A DNA stretch of 64,000 bases from Gammaproteobacteria bacterium (lineage in GTDB: Bacteria; Pseudomonadota; Gammaproteobacteria; SZUA-229). The notes beneath the pieces are model-generated. The model was not told where the DNA came from and did not search any database. It saw only the letters and a list, made by a program, of their open reading frames with translations. The DNA lies in assembly GCA_029882395.1 (NCBI GenBank), contig JAOUKT010000003.1, forward strand, positions 35,039 through 99,038, written 5' to 3'. Both the position numbers and the translations under genes were made by a program. Each line of letters starts with the position of its first letter. Positions within the stretch are counted from its first letter, which is position 1. Of this stretch, positions 55,760-64,000 are shown piece by piece.

Positions 55760-57770
55760 AGCGCTTGATCTCTCTGTTATCATCTAGCCAGTTTTGCAAT
55801 TCTTCAAAGCTCATGGGCAAGCCATAAAAATAGCCCTGCACCATGTCGCAATTTAAGTTTGAGAGTAAATTATGCACGCTGATGGTTTCAATGCCTTCGG
55901 CGACAACCCTGATGCCAAGGTCATGTGCCATTGCGATGGAGGCTTTTACAATAGGGTAGTTGGCAGAGTCTTGGGTGAGTTCAGTAATAAATGTTTTATC
56001 GATTTTAAGTTCCGTAATGGGAAACTTCTGCAAATAGGCAAGCGATGAGTAGCCCGTACCGAAATCATCGATTGAGATTTTAATACCCTCTTGACTGAAC
56101 ATGTTGAGTATTTCAGCTGAGCGTACCGGGTTTTTCATAATCACATTTTCAGTGATTTCAATAATAAGGTTCTGGGGCGGGTAATCACAGTTTTTAATAA
56201 TATCCAGAAGAGATATCAGCAGCTTGGGGTCGAGTAAATTAACGGGTGATACATTGATCGAGAGATGAAAATCAGGCTGAGCGTTAACTACATCGCGGAA
56301 TAACTCCAGGCACTGATTGGCAGACCAGCAGGTTAACTCGCCAATGAGGTTTTCCTGCTCGGCTAGCGGTATAAATCTATCAGGATCAATCAGCCCAAGC
56401 TGTGGGTGCCGCCAGCGCAATAATAATTCACAGCCACAGGCCTTGCCTGTGACCAGGTCGAGCTTAGGCTGAAACAGCGATTTAAAATGGTTTTTGCCGA
56501 TGCTTTGTCTGAAGTCATTTACCAGCATTAATTTTTCATAATTATCACTGTCCATATCAGCATGGTATATTGATGCGCCCAGATTGTTATTCTTGGCGTT
56601 ATACATGGCAACATCGGCATGCTGCAGTAACAGCTCAGGTGTCAGGCCGTGATCAGGGTATATCGCAATACCGATGCTGGCGGTTGCGTTTAAAGTGTGG
56701 CCGTCTACATTAATGATTGGTTCTATTAATTTAATCATCTTCTGAGCAATAGTGACGGCAATGGCGTGATCAACATTGATCAGAATAATGCTGAATTCAT
56801 CACCGCCAATTCTTGCAATAGTATCGGACTCTCGCATTCCCTTGTGCAGGCGATGAGCAAGAATTTGCAATACCTTGTCTCCTACACCGTGGCCGAGCGT
56901 GTCATTTATCTCCTTAAATCGATCCAGATCAAGAAGCAATAAAGCAAATGACTGCTGTGAACGTTGTGACAGCGAAACAGCCTGATGCATTCTGTCGGTA
57001 TAAAGGTAACGGTTTGGCAGACCGGTAAGCTCATCATGGGTGGCCTGCGTCTGCATTTTGTTGGCCATGTTGATTAACGTGATGCGCATCTTTTCAAGGT
57101 CCTGAGACAGAAACTTGATATCACTGATCGAGCTGGCAACCTTTAAAGCAGAATCAAAATTACCCTCGGCAATGGTGTTTGATTTTTGCCTGAGTGATTT
57201 CAGAGGCTTGTGGATATAATAGGTAATCAGAGTAAAAAAGCTGACCATAGCCAGTACATACAGCAGGATGATAATAATAGTATGTTGTTTGATTGACTGT
57301 ATCTGCTCATTAAGAGGTGTTTCATCAAAACCCAGCCTAAGCTTAAAAGAAAGCTTATCGCCTCCTGTAAGGGACAACGGCACAGTGAGAAAATAAATGC
57401 CATCGTTGTTTTGATTGATGCTGCTATCCTCGATAAAGTGGCGGCCAGAAACTGCCAGCGCGTCATTTGGTTTAATTGAATTATGATGATTGTCATAGAT
57501 GTCAATGAAAACGATGTTGCCGCTAAGCACTGCTGAATCGAGAATGTTTATCAAGGCTTGCCGTTGCTGGCTGTAATGCATGCCCGATAAGTCCTCAGTA
57601 AGGATGCCGGCTATATCGTTAGCATGAGTGATAAACAGCTCAGATGAGGACTTGTTATAAACACTCAGGATCACAGTATAGAGAACCGGAGCCAGCAACA
57701 GGTGTACAAATAAAATGGTAGAAATCATATAACTTGAAAGACTGTATGTTCTAAATAATTTCATTACCAT
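55749..57770 (-). CDS. membrane GGDEF-EAL protein with periplasmic sensor and HAMP
   Basis: The 673-residue protein has a first membrane helix (about 15-38), a periplasmic domain (about 39-163), a second helix (164-186), a HAMP-like linker (about 187-240), a GGDEF domain with intact IGGDEF (322-326) and a RESD inhibitory motif, and an EAL-like domain with ELL (448-450), SINVSP, EITEN, DDFGTGYSS, LKID and AEGIE. Both activities are possible. Its start overlaps the stop of the upstream binding-protein gene by seven bases, so the two proteins are probably made together; the binding protein is a likely ligand of the periplasmic domain. Confidence 0.93.
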   Translation of the reverse strand: MVMKLFRTYSLSSYMISTILFVHLLLAPVLYTVILSVYNKSSSELFITHANDIAGILTEDLSGMHYSQQRQALINILDSAVLSGNIVFIDIYDNHHNSIKPNDALAVSGRHFIEDSSINQNNDGIYFLTVPLSLTGGDKLSFKLRLGFDETPLNEQIQSIKQHTIIIILLYVLAMVSFFTLITYYIHKPLKSLRQKSNTIAEGNFDSALKVASSISDIKFLSQDLEKMRITLINMANKMQTQATHDELTGLPNRYLYTDRMHQAVSLSQRSQQSFALLLLDLDRFKEINDTLGHGVGDKVLQILAHRLHKGMRESDTIARIGGDEFSIILINVDHAIAVTIAQKMIKLIEPIINVDGHTLNATASIGIAIYPDHGLTPELLLQHADVAMYNAKNNNLGASIYHADMDSDNYEKLMLVNDFRQSIGKNHFKSLFQPKLDLVTGKACGCELLLRWRHPQLGLIDPDRFIPLAEQENLIGELTCWSANQCLELFRDVVNAQPDFHLSINVSPVNLLDPKLLISLLDIIKNCDYPPQNLIIEITENVIMKNPVRSAEILNMFSQEGIKISIDDFGTGYSSLAYLQKFPITELKIDKTFITELTQDSANYPIVKASIAMAHDLGIRVVAEGIETISVHNLLSNLNCDMVQGYFYGLPMSFEELQNWLDDNREIKRFID

Positions 57771-58237
57771 AGCCCCTGTATGATAATGATATCTGCATGT
57801 TTTAACGCTTCCTCTTCTAACATAAAACTAATATTGTTGGGGTGCTGTGCCAGATAGCGGGACAGCTCGTCGATAGAATCTATGCTATGAATCTTGTCGG
57901 CGCCCTGTCTGAATACACGCTTTACCAGCTTGCGCTGATAACCGCTCTCGGTTAAGAACATGATGTTTTTTAAGAACAGACGGTAGGTTGAGGCATTGCT
58001 AATATTTAATACCGGGATAGCATCCTTGTTTGCTTGCAATGGCTTTAAACCTAAAAATATTCTGCGTACATCCTTTCTTTCCAGTTTGGTAATTGCCGAT
58101 GTTTTGCTGGTGACAAGCACGCCGGTAGTGTTACTGGCGGCTATATTTTGTGAGAAAAAAAAGCAAGGCAGTAAAAAAATCAATATGACTTTTTTATGAT
58201 TTTTAAAAATGAGTGCTTTGAACAGTTGTGATGTCAT
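57764..58237 (-). CDS. small PstS-like periplasmic binding protein
   Basis: The 157-residue protein has a signal sequence (about 17-34, ending IAASN) and resembles the short PstS-like/phosphate ABC binding-protein family: VLVTSKTSAITKLERKDVRRIFLGLKP, AIPVLNISNASTYRLFLKNIM, and a final part corresponding to the 'xxVxxxPGxIGY' segment (LAQHPNNISFML). It is far shorter than a transport PstS, and no ABC permease genes are near, so a sensory role beside the GGDEF-EAL protein is more likely than uptake. Confidence 0.8.
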   Translation of the reverse strand: MTSQLFKALIFKNHKKVILIFLLPCFFFSQNIAASNTTGVLVTSKTSAITKLERKDVRRIFLGLKPLQANKDAIPVLNISNASTYRLFLKNIMFLTESGYQRKLVKRVFRQGADKIHSIDSIDELSRYLAQHPNNISFMLEEEALKHADIIIIQGLW

Positions 58238-58244
58238 TGTGTTT

Positions 58245-59291
58245 TCAAAATATTATATCAAGCCCAAATGAAAGCAGCTCACCATCACCGAGAATAGTGA
58301 TATTGCTTGCTTCATCAGTGGTCTTGTCATACTGAATCTTGAATGCCGTCGACGGGTTTAAATCTCTTCGCAGGCCAAGGCTATAAGTAAAATGAAACTC
58401 ATCACCCGGAGAAGACTGCTTAAACTCCGAATAGGTGACGTGTGGCGTTAGCTTGTTAAATCTGTAGGCCAGAGAAATCATATAGGTTGAATCATAAACG
58501 TTATCAGCAGAACGTTCATAACGGTTGAATTCTGACAATATAATAGCGTTACCAATGTAAGTATTGATCGAGAGACCATAAAAAAGCTGATCAACACCGT
58601 CTGACTGAATGTTGTTATTGATTTGCCGGTGCAGCTGGCTGGACATGAGAGTGAGTCGAAATTCAAATACATCATCAGAGAGCTCGGAGACAAAGCCTAC
58701 AATGTTTCTCCAGCTTTCGTGGTAAGGCGTATTATTATTTAGAAATGTCAGCAGTTTATTGTTTTTATCATCTTCCCGGCCAAGGTAGAGGTTAAACAGC
58801 GCATCCCAGTTGTCTAATTCAGGCTCATAGAAAAGACTGACACCATTGTAATTGCTAATTTGCCAGGTGTAGTTATCACTGGGAGGCCGTATCCAGTAGT
58901 AGGCAAAACCTAGCTCATAAAAATCAGAGTAGTAATACAGTGGCAATCGTTTTCGTCCGATTTGCAGCGATATTTCTGAGTTAAGCGAGTAATTAATATA
59001 GGCCCAGTCTATATCTGTTTCAAATTCACTCGCACCCCGGCTCAGTAACTGGGTGACGAATTGATAGTCATCGAAGAGCTGGGTTTTTAGCTGCACACCG
59101 ATGGTGGTATCGGCAGCAAAAGAAAGGTCCTGGTCATAAACGCCGGTATTGGGGTAATCGGCTAAAAACTGATCGCCGGATGTGACAATGCCTGCCATCA
59201 TAGAGGCAAAACCAGTGACTTTTGTATCAGTCGCCGATGCCTGTACTGGCATGATGAGCAGTAGCCCGATTAAAAGTATAAATTTAACCAA
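58245..59291 (-). CDS. outer-membrane porin-like protein
   Basis: The 348-residue protein has a signal peptide (about 1-21, ASATD) and alternating, aromatic-rich strands ending in a C-terminal phenylalanine (LLSFGLDIIF), all features of an outer-membrane beta-barrel. SEISLQIGRKRLPLYYYSDFYELGFAYYWIRPP is reminiscent of porin-like proteins coded with sensory operons. It is the first gene of a three-gene leftward unit with the small binding protein (7-base gap) and the GGDEF-EAL protein. Confidence 0.82.
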   Translation of the reverse strand: MVKFILLIGLLLIMPVQASATDTKVTGFASMMAGIVTSGDQFLADYPNTGVYDQDLSFAADTTIGVQLKTQLFDDYQFVTQLLSRGASEFETDIDWAYINYSLNSEISLQIGRKRLPLYYYSDFYELGFAYYWIRPPSDNYTWQISNYNGVSLFYEPELDNWDALFNLYLGREDDKNNKLLTFLNNNTPYHESWRNIVGFVSELSDDVFEFRLTLMSSQLHRQINNNIQSDGVDQLFYGLSINTYIGNAIILSEFNRYERSADNVYDSTYMISLAYRFNKLTPHVTYSEFKQSSPGDEFHFTYSLGLRRDLNPSTAFKIQYDKTTDEASNITILGDGELLSFGLDIIF

Positions 59292-59516
59292 AAGAAACCC
59301 GTTTTGTTTTTTATCTGTGATTATCTGACACAGCTATAAACACTCCTGTTGTAGTAGGAGTTTAACGTAAAAGCATAGATTTAGTAGCAAATTAAAAGAT
59401 AAAGCCATAATTTGCAGCCAGCGAGCAGATTTACAGGCATAAATTGAGAAATAAGCTGTGGTTTATTCTGATACGCTTCATCTATAATGGCGGCAGTACG
59501 CTTCTTTGACGGGATT

Positions 59517-59732
59517 ATGAAGATGTTAGATCAACAAAAGCTGCTTAAACTGGCTGCTTATAAAATGCCGTTTGGAAAATACAAATCCCGACTGCTGATT
59601 GATCTCCCGGAGCCGTACGTGGTCTGGTTCTCAAGAAAAGGCTTTCCCGCCGGAGAACTGGGTGAAATGATGGCTATCGTGCTGGAGATCAAAGTCAATG
59701 GTCTGGAGTACCTCTTTAAACCGCTGAGATAA
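59517..59732 (+). CDS. DUF3820 family protein
   Basis: The 71-residue protein has the DUF3820 pattern (putative quorum-sensing-regulated virulence factor family, by name only): LAAYKMPFGKYKSRLLIDLPEPYVVWFSRKGFPAGELGEMM and a C-terminal LEIKVNGLEYLFKPL. I use ATG 59517, just after GACGGG; ATG 59523 and ATG 59487 are alternatives. Function unknown. Confidence 0.85.
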   Translation: MKMLDQQKLLKLAAYKMPFGKYKSRLLIDLPEPYVVWFSRKGFPAGELGEMMAIVLEIKVNGLEYLFKPLR

Positions 59733-60057
59733 TGATCAGCGACTAACCACACTTATAACCTTCGCATAATCAGCGCAAACCTTAAAACAGCCAATTATTT
59801 GCCCTTGCTGACGCATCGCTAAAGAATGCTGTCTGTATTACTCTTAGTGGCTCGCCAGCAAGCCCAGCTAAGGCATAAGCCGTGTGTATTACTGAGACAA
59901 AAATGTAACATTTAGCCGGGCGATAATCTTCAGTAATAGTCTATATTTAAGAATGTTGATAAATAATCCATGAATTAAATCTTATATTGGCTAACAACAT
60001 TTTTATTGCGTCTCACTAAGCGCGTTAATGCTTTGATTGTCGGCCGGGTAAAGTTGA
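59733..60057. other. 325-base intergenic region
   Basis: No gene is visible. An 8-base inverted repeat (ATTACTGA 59888-59895, TCAGTAAT 59930-59937) is separated by 34 bases and may be chance. The AT-rich end (about 59935-60010) probably contains the kinase promoter; no clear hexamer pair stands out. Confidence 0.5.
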
Positions 60058-62706
60058 TTGAAATATTCTATAAAAAAAATGTGGCTGGCATTTATAGCAG
60101 CTGTTGTTATATTGCCTGCCCTGGTGCTCGTGCCATGGTTTTTGGCGGACGAATACTCTAAAGCCCTGTCTGTATCACTGCTTAAAGAAAGCCTTGTTAA
60201 TCTGGAGCTGGAAAAAGATATGCAATATCAGGTAAAGCATATTCTGGATCTGTTAGAAAATAAAAGTGACGCAATAAGCTATGATCTGGCGCATAAAAAC
60301 AATATCGGTCTTATCGACGAATTTCTGAAAATCATTATAGAAAGAGAAGAGCTGATTCATGGCTTGTTAGTGGTGTCTGCCAGCGGCAGGATTGAGGCCG
60401 CGATTGATCGCGCTGAAAAAAGTCTGTTGAAAACAGTAACCTTGAAAAACAAAGCTGATCAAAAATGGCTAGAGAATCACTGGGGTGTATCATGGAAAAA
60501 CATTTCAAATTCAGCAGGTTTTGATGCTCTTATCGCAGGCCAAAAACACATTAGTGAAGTTAATGCGCATGAAGGCCGGCACATGTTCAGGGTTTCGTTT
60601 CCGTTGCTGTATAAAAAAAGTATACAGGGCGTTTTAATAGCAGAAATAGAAGTAGAAGCATTCTGGAAAAAGTTCAAAAAGCAAACGGATAACAGTGAAA
60701 ATACATCGTATTTAATAGACAGGCGTGGTGTTTTGCTGGTCAATGTTGAAAATGAAAAATTCCGTGCCGGAGACAAGTTAACACATATAAATGCTGTCAG
60801 TGAGGCCATTGAAGGTAATATATGGCCAGCCAATGATGCCTATCAGGGGCTGAGCGGGCAGCCAGTTTATGGCACAACACGGCCGCTTGCGCTGCTTGAC
60901 TGGATTTTGGTATCAGAAATAAATCAACAGGTGATAGTGGAACCAATAGTCAGTACGCTGATTAAAGTGGTCTTTGTCATTGCATTGATAGTTATTATGT
61001 TTTTGTTGCTGGGCCTGCGCATGATGCGTTCAGTGAGCCGGCCAATTGAAAACCTGACCACTGCTATTCAACTGTTTAGCCAGGACCGGGCGCAATTTAA
61101 AAAAATACCCGCTACCAATGTATCTGAATTGAATACGGTTGTTGATGTGTTTAATAGAATGCTGGATGAGCGCTCGAGAATGGATGAAGCAGTAAAAAAA
61201 TCCAGAGACCGGCTGATGCTGCATCGACAACAGTCGCCGTTGGGCATTATCGAATGGAATACCCGGTTTGAGTTTCTTGACTGGAACCCGGCGGCTGAGA
61301 GAATGTTTGGTTATAAAAAAGAAGAAGTGCTTGGCCGGCATATAACCGAGACGATTCTGCCCGAGAGTGCGAGAGTCGCGGTCGATATAGTATGGAATTC
61401 ATTACTGACTCAGTCAGGTGGCTTGCACAGTGTTAATGAAAACATGACCAAGGATGGCCGCACTATTTTATGTGAGTGGAATAATACGCCGCTGGTAGAT
61501 GAGAGCGGCGAAGTGGTTGGTGTGAACTCATATGTGCTGGATATAACGCAGCAGAAACTGCAGGAAGACCGCTTGCGACAGAGTCAAAAGATGGAAGCGT
61601 TGAACAAGTTAACCGGCGGAGTGTCGCACGATTTTAATAATTTATTAAACGCGATATTGGGTTATGCAGAGCTCATTGTTTCTAAATCGAAGGATGAAAA
61701 AATAATTAAATACGCCTCTGTTATTGCGGATGCAGGAACGCGCGGTGCAAAACTAACAAAGAAACTGTTGCGATTTTCATCTAATGAGGCACATGAACTG
61801 AGTGTGGTGGATGTTAATGCGGTGATCAATGATGAATACCATATGCTTGAAAAAGCATTAACTTCACGCATTGACCTGGTGCTGGATATGGAAAACCAGC
61901 TATGGCCGGTGAATATTGACAGTGCCGATTTACAGGATGCGATATTAAATATGAGTATCAATTCCATGCACGCGATAGCCGGAAACGGAAACCTGACGAT
62001 ATCAACCAGCAACATAAGGCTGAATGAAAGCAGTGCCAATCAGCTGAATTTAGAGCGCGGTGATTATGTCAGGTTGCAGTTGACAGATACCGGCTGTGGC
62101 ATGGATGACGAAACACTGAACCATATTTTTGATCCGTTTTTTACCACCAAAGGAGAGATGGGTACCGGCCTTGGTCTGAGCCAGGTTTATGGCTTTGTGA
62201 AACGAGCTGGCGGCACCTTGATCGCTAAATCAGAAATAAATGCAGGCACTGAGTTTTCAATGTACCTGCCGCGTTATATTGAGACAGAATCTGATGTTGC
62301 AATAACACTGCAACAAGAGTCCGAACAGAAAACCCATCTAAAAGGTAATGAATCGATATTGGTGGTGGATGATGAAAAAAGCCTGCGAGACCTTTGTGTC
62401 GTGCTGCTGGAAGGCCAGGGCTATGAGGTTACCGCAGCGAAGGATGGCGAACAGGCCTTGTCTTTACTGGAACAACACAGCTTTGCGCTGGTGTTAAGTG
62501 ATGTGGTGATGCCTAACATGGACGGATACATGCTGGCGCGTGAGATACAGCGTCGCTGGCCGGAGATTAAAATACAGCTGGTGAGCGGATTCACCGACGG
62601 CCTGCAGGTCAGTCTTGAAGATGAGAGCCTGCATCAGAATCTGATTCAAAAACCGTATAAGCTGGATAAGCTGTTAAAAAGAATCAGAGAACTGCTCGAT
62701 GCATAA
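60058..62706 (+). CDS. hybrid sensor histidine kinase (sensor-HAMP-PAS-HK-REC)
   Basis: The protein of about 882 residues has a first membrane helix (about 8-30), a periplasmic Cache-like sensor (about 35-295), a second helix (301-321), HAMP (about 322-375), PAS (about 390-500), a phosphoacceptor domain with His524 (GGVSHDFNNLLNAILGY), an ATPase domain with DTGCGM and FTTKGEMGTGLGLS, and a C-terminal receiver (about 763-880) with phosphoacceptor Asp815 (LSDVVMPNMDG). The start is TTG 60058 or ATG 60079. No output regulator is encoded beside it. Confidence 0.93.
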   Translation: MKYSIKKMWLAFIAAVVILPALVLVPWFLADEYSKALSVSLLKESLVNLELEKDMQYQVKHILDLLENKSDAISYDLAHKNNIGLIDEFLKIIIEREELIHGLLVVSASGRIEAAIDRAEKSLLKTVTLKNKADQKWLENHWGVSWKNISNSAGFDALIAGQKHISEVNAHEGRHMFRVSFPLLYKKSIQGVLIAEIEVEAFWKKFKKQTDNSENTSYLIDRRGVLLVNVENEKFRAGDKLTHINAVSEAIEGNIWPANDAYQGLSGQPVYGTTRPLALLDWILVSEINQQVIVEPIVSTLIKVVFVIALIVIMFLLLGLRMMRSVSRPIENLTTAIQLFSQDRAQFKKIPATNVSELNTVVDVFNRMLDERSRMDEAVKKSRDRLMLHRQQSPLGIIEWNTRFEFLDWNPAAERMFGYKKEEVLGRHITETILPESARVAVDIVWNSLLTQSGGLHSVNENMTKDGRTILCEWNNTPLVDESGEVVGVNSYVLDITQQKLQEDRLRQSQKMEALNKLTGGVSHDFNNLLNAILGYAELIVSKSKDEKIIKYASVIADAGTRGAKLTKKLLRFSSNEAHELSVVDVNAVINDEYHMLEKALTSRIDLVLDMENQLWPVNIDSADLQDAILNMSINSMHAIAGNGNLTISTSNIRLNESSANQLNLERGDYVRLQLTDTGCGMDDETLNHIFDPFFTTKGEMGTGLGLSQVYGFVKRAGGTLIAKSEINAGTEFSMYLPRYIETESDVAITLQQESEQKTHLKGNESILVVDDEKSLRDLCVVLLEGQGYEVTAAKDGEQALSLLEQHSFALVLSDVVMPNMDGYMLAREIQRRWPEIKIQLVSGFTDGLQVSLEDESLHQNLIQKPYKLDKLLKRIRELLDA

Positions 62707-62764
62707 AAAACGGGCCGTTTAACTGTTGCCATTAAAACGGTTAACGCGGTGCCGGCTCTTTTTG

Positions 62765-63073
62765 TCACACTGTTTCTGTAAAGGGTTCCGCAGTCAGCTC
62801 CAGCTCAATCTCTTTTTTATAGGTGGTGATCTTTATAAGATGCTCGCCGGTGCGTTCAACCACAACCAGATCATCCATATATTCGTCGTCGGGCTGCTTT
62901 TGCAAATTGCGCTCTGAGTAGCTGATAATCTCAGGAAAGACAATGCGAAGAGAAGGTTGTTCCTGTTGTATATTATCAACGCATTCAATAAACAGCATTC
63001 TGACATCAATGTCATAGATCATATTGAAAATATAAGGCGAATGCTCGCCCAAAAGTGTGCCGGTAAGAATCAT
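62765..63073 (-). CDS. conserved small hypothetical protein, 102 aa
   Basis: From the ATG at 63071-63073 the protein reads MILTGTLLGEHSPYIFNMIYDIDVRM and ends in an acidic, beta-rich part. It is soluble, with no signal peptide. The family is not known to me, though the start pattern looks conserved. A longer reading to 63127 adds 18 unlikely residues. It is convergent with the kinase gene. Confidence 0.7.
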   Translation of the reverse strand: MILTGTLLGEHSPYIFNMIYDIDVRMLFIECVDNIQQEQPSLRIVFPEIISYSERNLQKQPDDEYMDDLVVVERTGEHLIKITTYKKEIELELTAEPFTETV

Positions 63074-63307
63074 CGAATAAGTCGCCGCAGGGAGTGAGTC
63101 GCATATTCTAAAACAACGCCAGCACAAAGAATAGCGCCCATACAGCGTGCGATTGCGGACATGAAAATCATCAGTGCTACCGGGGCCGCTTAGCTTTATG
63201 TAAAAAATGGTTATTTTTTAAACAAAAAAGCACCGATGGCTATACCTTAGGTGACTATTTATAGGATAATAGCCGGTTCCACTCTCCGTGCTCAGTACAG
63301 GTTCAGT

Positions 63308-64000
63308 ATGTTTTACAGTGATGAATATGAAGTTATCGTCATCGGTGGCGGTCATGCTGGTACCGAAGCGGCACTGGCGGCAGCGCGCATGGGCGCAAAA
63401 ACACTGCTGCTGAGCCATAACATCGATACGCTGGGTCAAATGAGCTGCAACCCGGCGATCGGTGGCATTGGCAAAGGCCATCTGGTGAAAGAAATTGACG
63501 CCCTCGGTGGCATCATGGCGCGTGCGGCGGATAAAGGTGGCATTCAGTTTCGCACCTTAAATATTCGCAAAGGTCCTGCGGTACGGGCAACACGGGCCCA
63601 GGCAGACCGCGCTTTATACAAAGCCGCGATTCGTTTTGCATTAGAAAACCAGCCAAATTTAACATTATTTCAGCAGGCGGTGGATGACCTGATGATTGAA
63701 AACACAGCTGACGGTGATCAGGTGTGTGGTGTGGTCACGCAGATGGGGCTTAAGTTTAAAGCCCGCGCAGTCGTCTTAACCGTGGGTACCTTCCTCGGTG
63801 GAAAAATTCATATTGGTGAGTCGAATTATTCAGGCGGTCGCGCCGGTGACCCGCCATCGCTTGCGCTGGCACAGCGCTTGCGTGATTTACCGTTCCGTGT
63901 TGGCCGGTTAAAAACCGGCACACCGCCGCGCATTGATTCGCGTAGCATTGATTACGCCGGCTTACAGGAACAGCCAGGCGACTTACCGACCCCGCTATTC
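63308..64000 (+). CDS. mnmG: tRNA uridine-5-carboxymethylaminomethyl modification enzyme MnmG, partial
   Basis: The first 231 codons are present; the gene runs off the right edge. The start region has the FAD-binding [17 protein letters not shown] and the [46 protein letters not shown] and [11 protein letters not shown] signatures. With MnmE it modifies wobble uridine 34 in several tRNAs. Translation begins at ATG 63308. The gene is often next to the replication origin, but the 180 bases upstream show no DnaA boxes that I can recognise. Confidence 0.97.
   Translation, partial: MFYSDEYEVIVIGGGHAGTEAALAAARMGAKTLLLSHNIDTLGQMSCNPAIGGIGKGHLVKEIDALGGIMARAADKGGIQFRTLNIRKGPAVRATRAQADRALYKAAIRFALENQPNLTLFQQAVDDLMIENTADGDQVCGVVTQMGLKFKARAVVLTVGTFLGGKIHIGESNYSGGRAGDPPSLALAQRLRDLPFRVGRLKTGTPPRIDSRSIDYAGLQEQPGDLPTPLF

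Noticed and set aside
57764..58237. Phosphate ABC transporter binding protein (PstS)
   Set aside because: Too short for PstS and no pstCAB genes nearby; a sensory partner of the adjacent GGDEF-EAL protein fits better.
63128..63307. Replication origin upstream of mnmG
   Set aside because: The stretch is partly AT-rich, but I find no DnaA boxes or repeated 13-mers.

Overview
The window is a piece of a gammaproteobacterial chromosome, moderately AT-rich, with tightly packed housekeeping genes. No rRNA, tRNA, insertion sequence, prophage or CRISPR array is visible. Several blocks match gene orders I recall from Pseudomonas and related gammaproteobacteria: hemC-hemD-hemX-hemY next to algR-algZ and argH; lptM-lysA, then dapF-DUF484-xerC; hslV-hslU-DUF971-ubiE-ubiJ-ubiB; and thrB, polA, a small RNA, engB, cytochrome c4, dsbA and a DgcH-like diguanylate cyclase. 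The cytochrome c maturation genes are of the ResB/CcsA type (System II), which points away from Pseudomonas itself. The right edge enters mnmG, a gene often near the replication origin, but I see no origin here. The species cannot be named from the sequence.

Layout. 1-2 kb: a partial SDR-family gene, an iron-sulfur flavin reductase and a small SpoIIAA-like protein. 2-6.1 kb: leftward hemCDXY operon. 6.2-8.6 kb: thioredoxin-like protein and the AlgR/AlgZ pair. 8.7-18.7 kb: argH, an esterase, lptM-lysA, a periplasmic double rhodanese, an unknown membrane-anchored protein, a DUF938 methyltransferase, dapF, DUF484 and xerC. 18.7-33.1 kb: a GGDEF-EAL protein, two small proteins, hslVU, the ubiquinone genes, uvrD and a five-PAS GGDEF-EAL protein. 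33.1-37.9 kb: a TRAP transporter with its binding protein facing the permease genes, then thrB and a LOG-family protein. 38-50 kb: polA, a strong small-RNA candidate, a diguanylate cyclase, engB, cytochrome c4, resB-ccsA, dsbA and a dgcH-like gene. 50-54.2 kb: an envelope locus of two LPP20-type lipoproteins, an MltC-like transglycosylase and a periplasmic transglutaminase-like protein. 54.8-59.3 kb: a DUF4382 lipoprotein and a porin / binding protein / GGDEF-EAL operon. 59.5-64 kb: DUF3820, an orphan hybrid histidine kinase, a conserved small protein and the start of mnmG.

How it fits together. Tetrapyrrole synthesis, ubiquinone synthesis and cytochrome c maturation all serve a respiratory chain. 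Five separate genes carry GGDEF and/or EAL domains, so c-di-GMP signalling is prominent. The items most worth following up are: the polA-engB small RNA, which has an anti-Shine-Dalgarno loop and sits where ErsA and Spot 42 are found; the divergent MltC/LPP20/transglutaminase envelope locus; the porin / small PstS-like protein / GGDEF-EAL operon, whose layout recalls the YfiB-YfiR-YfiN idea but uses different protein families; and a five-PAS protein with a broken GGDEF motif but an intact inhibitory-site motif, encoded directly upstream of a TRAP binding protein.
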